Shown here: one piece after another, positions 1 through 7,276 of the stretch
How positions within the stretch are numbered: position 1 is the stretch's first letter
Layout: the number at the start of each line of letters is the position of its first letter
Source: an uncultured Clostridia bacterium
Lineage (GTDB): Bacteria; Bacillota; Clostridia; Oscillospirales; Ruminococcaceae
DNA: 47,171 nt
Direction: 5' to 3'
Assembly (NCBI GenBank): GCA_947629945.1
Contig: CANRFR010000007.1
Span: 1-47,171 of the forward strand
Made by a program: the position numbers and the translations under genes
Notes under the pieces: model-generated
The model's database searches: none
Seen by the model: the letters and a program-made list of their open reading frames with translations, nothing else
What the model was told of the DNA's origin: nothing

Positions 1-253
1 TAAGGCAGCACAGCAGATTTACCTCGTCGTAATCCGTCGTTGCTATAACTATCCCCGATTTGCCGACGTTTGCCTGTTTTTGGATATCCTTGTCGATACC
101 GTTGCCCTCGATACACATTACGTCCTCGGTGTTCTGCGTCCTTTCAAGAGCGGCGGCGTTTATATCTATAACGGTAACATCGTGTTTCTCATTTGACAGC
201 ATAGCGGCAAGGCTGCTTCCCACCTTGCCATTGCCAATTATTGACATTTTCAT
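1..253 (-). CDS. trkA: TrkA-type K+ uptake regulator, NAD-binding N-terminus (partial, runs off window)
   Basis: The reading frame on the minus strand begins MKMSIIGNGKVGSSLAAML and continues to the window edge, so about 84 N-terminal residues are visible. GNGKVG is the glycine-rich Rossmann turn of RCK/TrkA_N domains, and the acidic end of beta-2 (VIDIN) and the IATTDYDEVNLL stretch fit the same fold. TrkA/KtrA proteins are peripheral cytoplasmic subunits that bind nucleotide and gate TrkH/KtrB potassium channels. The ATG at 253 follows AGAGAGGT. A TrkH gene lies at about 30 kb in the same window, not adjacent. The C-terminal half cannot be seen, so a different RCK protein is possible. Confidence 0.85.
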   Translation of the reverse strand, partial: MKMSIIGNGKVGSSLAAMLSNEKHDVTVIDINAAALERTQNTEDVMCIEGNGIDKDIQKQANVGKSGIVIATTDYDEVNLLCCL

Positions 254-304
254 AGTTGACCTCTCTAAGCTTGTTTGATGCTAAGTGAATTTGTTGCTTT
301 ATAT

Positions 305-333
305 ATTATAGCACCAAACAAGGTTTGTGTCAA
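305..333 (-). promoter_or_regulatory. Vegetative promoter for the trkA-like gene
   Basis: On the minus strand TTGACA (333-328) and TATAAT (310-305) are separated by exactly 17 nt, a full consensus sigma-A promoter. Initiation near 298 would give a leader of about 45 nt. Confidence 0.8.
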
Positions 334-483
334 GAGGAAAACACCATATTGCTCTGTAATCGGCGCCGAGAATTTCCCGTTTTTTTCGCGAGGTCAATTG
401 CCGCTTACTTTCAAAATCGAAATTGACTGAGCCTGCTTTTGAAATCTCCGCAAAAGTTAAGGATTATTTAATAATTTCCGTGC

Positions 484-489
484 TATAAT
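484..489 (+). promoter_or_regulatory. Extended -10 promoter for the ABC exporter operon
   Basis: TGCTATAAT gives a consensus -10 preceded by the TGn extension. No good -35 is seen 17 nt upstream. The ABC permease start codon lies 31 nt downstream, so the leader is very short. The 230-nt divergent gap from 254 holds nothing else I recognise. Confidence 0.55.
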
Positions 490-519
490 GTAATCACACC
501 GATGAAAGGAGCGGATACA

Positions 520-2871
520 ATGTACTTACGAATACTGAAAAAAGACCTGAAGCGCAAGAAAACAATGAACGTAATACTGCTGATTTTTGTAATATTGGCG
601 GCGACGTTCATAGCTTCGAGCGCAAACAACCTGACAACCGTAAACGGCGCGCTGGACAATTTCTTTGAGAAAGCGGAAGTGCCCGATTACTGGTTTGCCG
701 TAACGAACACGCCCGATATGGAGCGTTTCGAGGACTTAGCCGAAGAAAACGGTTACGACTATTTCAACTCGCGGCTTATTCAGATAGAGCCGAAAAATGT
801 GACCGTGGCGGGCAAAAAGTGCGAATACTCCAATACGCTTACGCTGTCGAAACTCGGCGGAATAAACATATTCGACAAGAACGACAAGGAGCTTACGGAG
901 ATAAACGACGGAGAGATATACGTTACGGCGTTTATGTATCAATCGACGGAAAACAACTACCGCGAGGGCGGAAAAATCGTCATAAAGCAAGGCGATGTTG
1001 AAAAAGAATTTACGATAAAGGGCTATGTAAAAGACGCGCTTATGGGAACGGCAATGGTCGGAATGACGCGCTTTTTCGTAAGCAAGGACGATTTTAAGCT
1101 GTTCGATACCGAAAACGCGGCGGTCAGCAATACCGTGGAAGTCCACACGGACGACCCCGATTATCTTGATAAGTTCAATAAACTGGGGCTTAACACCATT
1201 ATGTCGATAGACGGTTCGATGTTTAAGATGATGTATCTTATGGATATACTTATCGCAGCTATCCTGCTTGTAGTAAGCGTTGTGCTGATACTTATTTCAA
1301 TGGTTATTTTGAGGTTTATTATCAACTTCACGATAACAGAGGAGTTCCGCGAGATCGGCGTTATGAAAGCCATAGGACTGAAAAACCGCAAAATTCGCGG
1401 ACTGTATATCGTGAAATATTTAGGAATTGCCGTTATCGGCACGGCGGTCGGTCTGGGGCTTAGTTTTCCGCTCAGCAATCTGATGATAAGCGGAGTTTCG
1501 CAAAAGATAGTGATGTCGAGCGGCGACAATTACCTTATCAATATAGCGGCGGCTATTCTGGCGGGAGCGTTGGTGGTGCTGTTCAGTTATTTCTGCACGC
1601 GGAAGATAAAGAAATTCTCTCCGATAGACGCTATCCATAGCGGCGAAACGGGCGAGCGTTTCAGTAAAAAGGGAATTATCCGTCTCGGGAAGTCGCATTT
1701 GCCGACGGTTCCGTTTATGGCGCTCAACGACATTTTCAGCGGGATAAAAAGCTATGTTTCGATGGTGATAATTTTCATACTCGGAACACTGCTTGTAATT
1801 ATACCGGTGAACACGATAAACACTCTGCGCTCGGACGATCTGATAACGCTGTTCAATATGACGAAAAGCGACCACGTTGTTTCGGCGGAGCTGCTGTTCA
1901 ATCCCAACGAGGACAATAAGGCAAAGATAGAACGGCAGTTTGACGAAATTCGCGATTTTTTTGCCGACAAGGGGATAGACGTTGACGTTTTTCAAGAGAT
2001 AATGTTCCGAAGCAATGTTAAAAAGGGCGAAAAGCTGACAAATTCGCTGACGTTTATCGGAATGGGCGGCGTGACGACCAACGAGTATGATTACTTAGAG
2101 GGCACCGCTCCGCAAAACGTTCACGAAGTCGCGCTGACGTATCTTACGGCGGGGCAGATAGACGCGCATATCGGCGACGACGTGCAAATAAAGGTCGGCG
2201 AAACCGAAAAGACCTACACGGTCACGGCGATTACTCAAAGTATGAACAATATGGGCGAGGGCGTGCGATTCTATCAGGACGAGGATTTGGACTTCAACTA
2301 TGCGGCGGGCAGCTTCGGCATTCAGGTAAACTACAAAGATAATCCCGACAAATCCGCACTTGCCGAGCGAAAAGCATTGCTTGAAAAGCTCTATCCCGCC
2401 GCCAAAATATACACGCCCGGCGAGTACATCGGTTATATGATAGGCAATGTCGCAGAACAGCTCGACAGTATGAAAACGCTTATATTGACAATAATTCTCG
2501 GCATAAACGCGCTTGTGGCGGTACTTATGGTAAAGAGCTTCATCACCAAAGAAAAGAGCGAGATAGCGCTGTTAAAAGCTATCGGCTTCACTAACGCGCC
2601 GCTGTGCGGTATTCAGACTTTGCGTATCGGTATTGTACTGCTTATTTCGGTTATCATGGGAACTCTTATCTCAATTCCGCTTACTCCCGTAATAATCACG
2701 CCGATATTCCAAATGATGGGCGCGTTCAGCATAGAGTACAACATCAAGGCGCTTGAGGTCTACGTGATAATTCCGCTTATAATGCTCGGAGTTACGGCGC
2801 TGGCGGCGTATATCTCGGCGCAGGGGTTGAGGAAAATATCTTCCTCGCAAATATCAAACAATGACAGTTGA
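520..2871 (+). CDS. FtsX/MacB-type ABC transporter permease
   Basis: This 783-residue integral membrane protein is the permease of an ABC exporter whose ATPase is the next gene. A first membrane segment at about residues 16-37 is followed by a large extracytoplasmic domain. A three-helix FtsX block lies at about 240-365, then a second extracytoplasmic domain, then a second FtsX block at about 660-775. That is the fused double-FtsX layout of Firmicutes antimicrobial-peptide or lipid-handling exporters. The ATG at 520 is chosen because AAAGGAG (505-511) sits 8 nt upstream; the in-frame ATG at 502 has no ribosome site. The stop codon is supplied by the first unit of a repeat array (TGACAGTTGA). 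Substrate unknown. Confidence 0.85.
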   Translation: MYLRILKKDLKRKKTMNVILLIFVILAATFIASSANNLTTVNGALDNFFEKAEVPDYWFAVTNTPDMERFEDLAEENGYDYFNSRLIQIEPKNVTVAGKKCEYSNTLTLSKLGGINIFDKNDKELTEINDGEIYVTAFMYQSTENNYREGGKIVIKQGDVEKEFTIKGYVKDALMGTAMVGMTRFFVSKDDFKLFDTENAAVSNTVEVHTDDPDYLDKFNKLGLNTIMSIDGSMFKMMYLMDILIAAILLVVSVVLILISMVILRFIINFTITEEFREIGVMKAIGLKNRKIRGLYIVKYLGIAVIGTAVGLGLSFPLSNLMISGVSQKIVMSSGDNYLINIAAAILAGALVVLFSYFCTRKIKKFSPIDAIHSGETGERFSKKGIIRLGKSHLPTVPFMALNDIFSGIKSYVSMVIIFILGTLLVIIPVNTINTLRSDDLITLFNMTKSDHVVSAELLFNPNEDNKAKIERQFDEIRDFFADKGIDVDVFQEIMFRSNVKKGEKLTNSLTFIGMGGVTTNEYDYLEGTAPQNVHEVALTYLTAGQIDAHIGDDVQIKVGETEKTYTVTAITQSMNNMGEGVRFYQDEDLDFNYAAGSFGIQVNYKDNPDKSALAERKALLEKLYPAAKIYTPGEYIGYMIGNVAEQLDSMKTLILTIILGINALVAVLMVKSFITKEKSEIALLKAIGFTNAPLCGIQTLRIGIVLLISVIMGTLISIPLTPVIITPIFQMMGAFSIEYNIKALEVYVIIPLIMLGVTALAAYISAQGLRKISSSQISNNDS

Positions 2872-2980
2872 AAGTAAACAGTTGAAAGTTGACAGTTTTT
2901 GTGCCGCTTTGCGGCGATTTAAAATAACGGCGCGAAGCGCCGCACCTTAACTGTCAACTGTCAATTATCAACTGTCAACT
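2862..2980. repeat. TTGACAGTT-type decamer repeat array with two inner hairpins (copy 1)
   Basis: The whole gap between permease and ATPase is filled by roughly 10-bp units such as TGACAGTTGA and CAGTTGAAAGT, arranged as two inverted arms. Between the arms are two short palindromes, GCCGCTTTGCGGC and GGCGCGAAGCGCC. The array begins inside the permease stop codon region. Related arrays lie at 3775-3812 and 26404-26543, so this is an interspersed family. Confidence 0.8.
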
Positions 2981-3003
2981 AAAAAGATTTTGGGGGTTTT
3001 ATT

Positions 3004-3768
3004 ATGACGAACATTTTAGAGGTTAAGGATCTTTGCAAAACTTATGTGATAAACAAACGGCAGAACAACGTTTTAAGGAACGTTAATTTCAGCGTTTCCG
3101 AGGGCGAGATGGTCGCTGTTATGGGACCGTCCGGCTCGGGAAAATCCACGCTCCTGTATTCCGTTTCGGGAATGGATAACATAACCGCGGGCGAAGTGGA
3201 TTTCAACGGCAAAAACATCGCGAAAATGAACCAAAAGGAACTCGCCGAGCTTCGGCTTGACGAAATGGGCTTTATCTTTCAGCAGATGTATATGCTGAAA
3301 AATCTTTCGGTTATCGACAACATAATCCTGCCCGCGTGTCAGTCGGGTAAAGTGAACGAAACGCGCAAACAGACTTTGGAGCGCGGTTACGAGCTTATGA
3401 GAAAACTCGGCATTATCGAGGTCGCGGACAACGACATAAACGAAGTCTCGGGCGGACAATTACAGCGCGCGTGCATTTGCAGAAGTATGATAAACAAGCC
3501 GAAAATGATATTTGCCGACGAGCCTACGGGCGCGCTCAACCGCACGTCCTCGGACGAAGTAATGGAAGAACTTGCCAAGCTGAACGCCGAGGGAACTACG
3601 ATAATGCTGGTTACTCACGATGTGAAAGTAGCGGCGAAGTGCACCCGCGTTTTGTATATCGTAGACGGCAATATCCAAGGAGAATACAAGCTTGAAAAAT
3701 ACGACAGAACCAAGCTCCGCGACCGTGAGCGCGCCCTTAACGGCTGGCTTATGGAAATGGGCTGGTAA
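3004..3768 (+). CDS. MacB/LolD-type ABC transporter ATP-binding protein
   Basis: A 254-residue cytoplasmic ATPase that powers the preceding permease. Walker A is GPSGSGKST at 41-49, the Q-loop lies in FIFQQMYML at 90-98, the signature is SGGQ at 149-152, Walker B is MIFADE at 168-173 and the switch histidine is in VTHD near 205. The family drives FtsX-type mechanotransmission exporters rather than classical import. The ATG at 3004 follows GGGGG with good spacing. It is co-directional with the permease across a 132-nt repeat-filled gap, so the two are probably co-transcribed. Confidence 0.92.
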   Translation: MTNILEVKDLCKTYVINKRQNNVLRNVNFSVSEGEMVAVMGPSGSGKSTLLYSVSGMDNITAGEVDFNGKNIAKMNQKELAELRLDEMGFIFQQMYMLKNLSVIDNIILPACQSGKVNETRKQTLERGYELMRKLGIIEVADNDINEVSGGQLQRACICRSMINKPKMIFADEPTGALNRTSSDEVMEELAKLNAEGTTIMLVTHDVKVAAKCTRVLYIVDGNIQGEYKLEKYDRTKLRDRERALNGWLMEMGW

Positions 3769-3774
3769 CGTCAA

Positions 3775-3812
3775 TGTACAGTTGACAATTGACGATTGAC
3801 AATTGACAGTTT
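3775..3812. repeat. TTGACAATT/TTGACAGTT tandem array (copy 2)
   Basis: Four near-identical 10-bp units (TTGACAATTG, GACGATTGAC and variants) start six bases after the ATPase stop codon. Same family as the arrays at 2862-2980 and 26404-26543. Confidence 0.75.
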
Positions 3813-3825
3813 TGTGCGCGAACGC

Positions 3826-3854
3826 TTGCATTTTCGCTTTTAATGTGATATAAT
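3826..3854 (+). promoter_or_regulatory. Vegetative promoter for the HD-GYP gene
   Basis: TTGCAT (3826-3831), a 17-nt spacer and TATAAT (3849-3854) with a TGn extension (TGATATAAT). The HD-GYP start codon lies about 40 nt downstream. The promoter sits just after repeat array copy 2. Confidence 0.75.
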
Positions 3855-3895
3855 TAAGAAAACCCGTATTATTTCGGGCTTCCTTAAAGTGTTAT

Positions 3896-5224
3896 ATGAA
3901 AGGCATTACGGATATGTTGTTGTACATTTTAGACGTGTTTGAAACGGCGGCAACGTCGATCTTATTCTTCCTGATAAAAAAATATGTGCTGCTTGAAAAA
4001 GAGATTTCTCCGAAAAAGCAGAATATTTTTTATTTGATAACTGCGGCGGCGGTAACTTTGGCTCTTTTGCTTTTCGGAAAACAGTACGCCGAAATACTTT
4101 GCGTGGCGGCGGTCATTGTGAACATCGTTATGGCGCGTCCGAAAGAAAGGCGGGTCTCGGGACTGCTGCTGAGCGTTCCGTTTGCTCTCGTGCTTTACGG
4201 AATATCGAACGGAATTTGGCTGCCGCTTATGGTTATGCCGACGTATCTTTTCCCCGAATACGCGGGTCTTTATTTGCTTTTGGTTTACGCCGTACTGTTT
4301 GCTGCTTTTGCGGCGTTTATGATATTGGGCAGAAATTGGCGGCGTGAGTTCTCCAAAAGCACCAAAGACAGGACTTTATCGCCCGGCGAACGCGTTGTTT
4401 TGGTCACGGGAGCCGCGCTTCAAATTGTTTTCTCGGTCGTGCTTAACAACACGCTGCAATCCGAAACTTCCGGAGTGCAGGAAAAGAAATATATCGTTAT
4501 GAGCAGCCTGTTCGCGTTTGCTATGACGGCAGCTTTCGTTATAATGATAATGCAAGGCAACAAGCGCAATTATTATCTTCGTAAGTACAATAGTATGCAG
4601 TCGCATATTATCACCACAATGGCTGACATCATCGAAAACCGCGACGAGAGCACGGGCGGTCATATCAAACGCACTGCGAAATATGTTGAGATACTGGCAA
4701 AGGAACTGCAGCGACAAGGCAAGCATACGGATATCCTCACTAACAAATACATAAGCGATATGGTATTGGCGGCGCCGCTGCACGATATCGGAAAAATCCA
4801 CATTTCGGATACCGTGCTCAACAAGCCGGGAAAGCTGACCGATGAGGAATTCGCGCTTATGAAAACGCACACCACGGCGGGGCGGGAGCTTCTCGAAAAA
4901 GCCCGAGGCGAAATGGGCGATATTCATTATCTGAACATTGCAATCGAGATGGCGGCGTATCATCACGAATGGGAGAACGGCAACGGTTATCCCTATGGCG
5001 TTAAGGGCGATGAAATTCCGTTGTGCGCTAAAATTTTAGCGGTCGCGGACGTTTTCGACGCGCTGACCTCGAAAAGAGTTTACAAGCCCGCTATGCCATT
5101 TGCTAAGGCTTGTTCGATAATACGCGAGGAGCGCGGAACGCATTTCGACGAGGACGTGGTGGACGCGTTTACCGTTTCGTCCGAAAAAATAATGGCGGCT
5201 ATGAAGAGCTTCGGAGCGGAGTAA
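3896..5224 (+). CDS. Membrane-anchored HD-GYP domain cyclic-di-GMP phosphodiesterase
   Basis: The first ~230 of 442 residues form a hydrophobic sensor region of about seven membrane helices that I cannot assign to a named family. The C-terminal ~180 residues are a full HD-GYP domain. Visible are the HD pair in LHDIGKIHI, the KTHTTAGRELL helix, the downstream YHHE, the GNGYPYG motif and the ADVFDALTSKR helix. HD-GYP enzymes hydrolyse c-di-GMP to pGpG or GMP at a di- or tri-iron centre. A second ATG at 3914 is better placed relative to AAAGG (3899-3903) and would remove six residues. It has its own promoter. Confidence 0.9.
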   Translation: MKGITDMLLYILDVFETAATSILFFLIKKYVLLEKEISPKKQNIFYLITAAAVTLALLLFGKQYAEILCVAAVIVNIVMARPKERRVSGLLLSVPFALVLYGISNGIWLPLMVMPTYLFPEYAGLYLLLVYAVLFAAFAAFMILGRNWRREFSKSTKDRTLSPGERVVLVTGAALQIVFSVVLNNTLQSETSGVQEKKYIVMSSLFAFAMTAAFVIMIMQGNKRNYYLRKYNSMQSHIITTMADIIENRDESTGGHIKRTAKYVEILAKELQRQGKHTDILTNKYISDMVLAAPLHDIGKIHISDTVLNKPGKLTDEEFALMKTHTTAGRELLEKARGEMGDIHYLNIAIEMAAYHHEWENGNGYPYGVKGDEIPLCAKILAVADVFDALTSKRVYKPAMPFAKACSIIREERGTHFDEDVVDAFTVSSEKIMAAMKSFGAE

Positions 5225-5238
5225 ATTTTTACTTTAGA

Positions 5239-5262
5239 GATGCCCTTTAGTGGTTGTTCCTA
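5239..5262. repeat. Possible decayed end of the GGGCACCTC palindromic element
   Basis: TTAGAGATGCCCTTTA resembles the right end of the elements at 9803-9968 and 34540-34590 (TTAGAGGTGCCCTTTA or TTAA). No matching left end was found, so this is either a solo remnant or chance. Confidence 0.3.
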
Positions 5263-5300
5263 TTTCTCGGGGCAAATAATATATTGAAAAGGGATTTAAT

Positions 5301-5963
5301 ATGACCGATATTCTGATAGTCGAGGATAACAAGGAATTGTCGGGGGTGCTGTGCGATTTTCTCAGAGCGGAAAATTACACGGTATCCGTCGCCGAAAACG
5401 CAGAAACAAGCCTCGCACTGTATCAAAAATACGGCGCGAGACTTGTCGTGCTGGATATAATGCTGCCCGACAAAGACGGCTTTTATATTCTCGAAAAAAT
5501 CCGCGCGGAAAGCAATACTCCCGTGCTGATAGTCAGCGCGAGAACAGGCAAAGACGACAAACTGCTCGGACTTGATCTCGGCGCGGACGATTATATCGAA
5601 AAACCGTATGATATCGACATTATGCTGGCGAAAATACGCGGTATTTTTAAGCGCCGCTACTCGCTTGACGAGATTACGGACGGCGATATACGAATAAATA
5701 AGGGCAGCCGTGAGACGTTTAAAAACAACGTGCCGCTTGAAATGACGTCAAAGGAATTTGAATTGCTGGCGCTGCTTATGGAGAACAAAGGGCGCGCGCT
5801 TTCAAAAGAGTACATCTTCAATACAATATGGGGAAGCGACAGCTTTTCCGAGCAGCAGACGCTAACGGTTCATATAAAACGGCTTCGTCAGAAAATTGAG
5901 GAGGACCCGAAACAGCCAAAGAAAATACAAACGGTTTGGGGCGTTGGGTATAGGTATTTATGA
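5301..5963 (+). CDS. OmpR/PhoB-family response regulator
   Basis: A 220-residue two-domain regulator. The receiver domain has the acidic pair E8/D9, the phospho-acceptor D52 in VVLDIMLPDKDG and the conserved K101 in IEKPYD. The C-terminal winged helix (about 125-220) has the typical ELLALLMENKGRALSKE and TVHIKRLRQKIE segments ending in TVWGVGYRY. ATG at 5301 follows GAAAAGGGA. Its stop overlaps the kinase start (ATGA), indicating coupled translation. Its targets cannot be read from the sequence; the ABC exporter upstream is a candidate by proximity only. Confidence 0.93.
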   Translation: MTDILIVEDNKELSGVLCDFLRAENYTVSVAENAETSLALYQKYGARLVVLDIMLPDKDGFYILEKIRAESNTPVLIVSARTGKDDKLLGLDLGADDYIEKPYDIDIMLAKIRGIFKRRYSLDEITDGDIRINKGSRETFKNNVPLEMTSKEFELLALLMENKGRALSKEYIFNTIWGSDSFSEQQTLTVHIKRLRQKIEEDPKQPKKIQTVWGVGYRYL

Positions 5964-7195
5964 GGGCTTGGAGAAAAATTTTCGCGGCGTTTGCCGTGTT
6001 TGCTATCGCGGTATTCGCCGCGGCAAATCTGATTTTAAATCATCTGAACTCCCCCGAAAACGGCAGACCCTACCGCGTTGAAATAAACAGGCTCGCGCTT
6101 CAAATCGAGAAAAACGGGCTTTCAAGCGTTGACTTAACTCAATGCGAATTCGTTTACAATATCGAAAAATACGGCGGCGATTTTTATAACGCGCCGAACG
6201 ATTATTCGATACGTGAAATAGACGGCGAACTGTACCGTTTTGACTACGCAATAAAAAACGGCACGGACAATTCCGGAACAACCGCCGCTGTGAACGTCCT
6301 TTTAGCGGTGATGACGGCGGCGATTTTTGCGGTACTGTTTTATATACGCGCAAAAATTCTGCGCCCGTTCGACCGCCTGACAGACGTTCCCTACGAGCTT
6401 TCAAAGGGCAATCTTTCCGCGCCCGTTAAGGAAAACAAAAACCGCTTTTTCGGGAAATTTCTCTGGGGGATAGACTTACTTCGTGAAAATATCGAAACGC
6501 AAAAGCAGCGCGAACTGGAACTGCAAAAGGAAAAGAAAACGCTTTTGCTGTCGCTTTCGCACGATATAAAAACGCCGCTTTCCGCGATAAAATTATACTC
6601 CAAAGCGCTGTCGAAAAATCTCTATCCAAGCGCGGAAAAACAGCGCGAGATAGCCGAGACGATAAACGATAAAGCGGACGAGATCGAGGGATACGTCACA
6701 AAAATAATTACCGCCTCGCGCGAGGATTTTTTGAGTCTCGAGGTGAATAACGACGAGTTCTATCTTTCGGAATTGGTCGGGAAAATCTCGGATTATTACC
6801 GCGAGAAGCTCTCCCTTTTGAAAACGAGTTTCATCATCGGCGAATACTCCAACTGCCTGCTTTTCGGCGACATTGAACGCGCTGTGGAGGTGCTGCAGAA
6901 CATTATTGAAAACGCCGTGAAATACGGCGGCGGAAATCGCGTCGAGGTTCTTTTCCCAAAGGACGACGAGGGCGTTTTGATCTCGGTGCGAAACGGCGGC
7001 TGTACGCTTGACAAATCCGAACTGCCACATATATTTGAGAGCTTCCGGCGCGGCTCCAATGCTGAAAACGTTCGCGGAAGCGGGCTGGGTCTGTACATCT
7101 GCAGACAGCTTATGCACAAAATGAACGGCGAGGTCTTCGCGGAGATAAGCGGGGATTTTATTACGGTCACGGCGGTTTTCACCAGAGCGCGTTAA
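5960..7195 (+). CDS. Membrane sensor histidine kinase
   Basis: The 411-residue partner of the preceding regulator. A membrane helix lies near residues 5-27, followed by an ~80-residue extracytoplasmic segment, a second helix near 110-130 and a HAMP-like linker. The H-box is LSLSHDIKTPLSAIKL with H201. The N-box is IIENAVKYGGGN, and the G-box is GSGLGLYICRQL, so the catalytic domain appears complete. The start overlaps the regulator stop by 4 nt. The short sensor loop does not resemble a named ligand domain, so the signal is unknown. Confidence 0.92.
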   Translation: MRAWRKIFAAFAVFAIAVFAAANLILNHLNSPENGRPYRVEINRLALQIEKNGLSSVDLTQCEFVYNIEKYGGDFYNAPNDYSIREIDGELYRFDYAIKNGTDNSGTTAAVNVLLAVMTAAIFAVLFYIRAKILRPFDRLTDVPYELSKGNLSAPVKENKNRFFGKFLWGIDLLRENIETQKQRELELQKEKKTLLLSLSHDIKTPLSAIKLYSKALSKNLYPSAEKQREIAETINDKADEIEGYVTKIITASREDFLSLEVNNDEFYLSELVGKISDYYREKLSLLKTSFIIGEYSNCLLFGDIERAVEVLQNIIENAVKYGGGNRVEVLFPKDDEGVLISVRNGGCTLDKSELPHIFESFRRGSNAENVRGSGLGLYICRQLMHKMNGEVFAEISGDFITVTAVFTRAR

Positions 7196-7204
7196 CACAA
7201 AAAT

Positions 7205-7237
7205 GCTCCCCCTTGAACATTAAGTTCGAGGGGGAGC
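7205..7237. terminator. Bidirectional terminator between the histidine kinase and secDF
   Basis: A 14-bp stem (GCTCCCCCTTGAAC / GTTCGAGGGGGAGC, one G-U pair) with a 5-nt ATTAA loop sits between two convergent genes. The minus-strand reading is followed by ATTTTTG, the better U-tract. Confidence 0.8.
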
Positions 7238-7276
7238 GTATTTATACGGTATCAAAAATCGGCTTTAATCCGCTTA

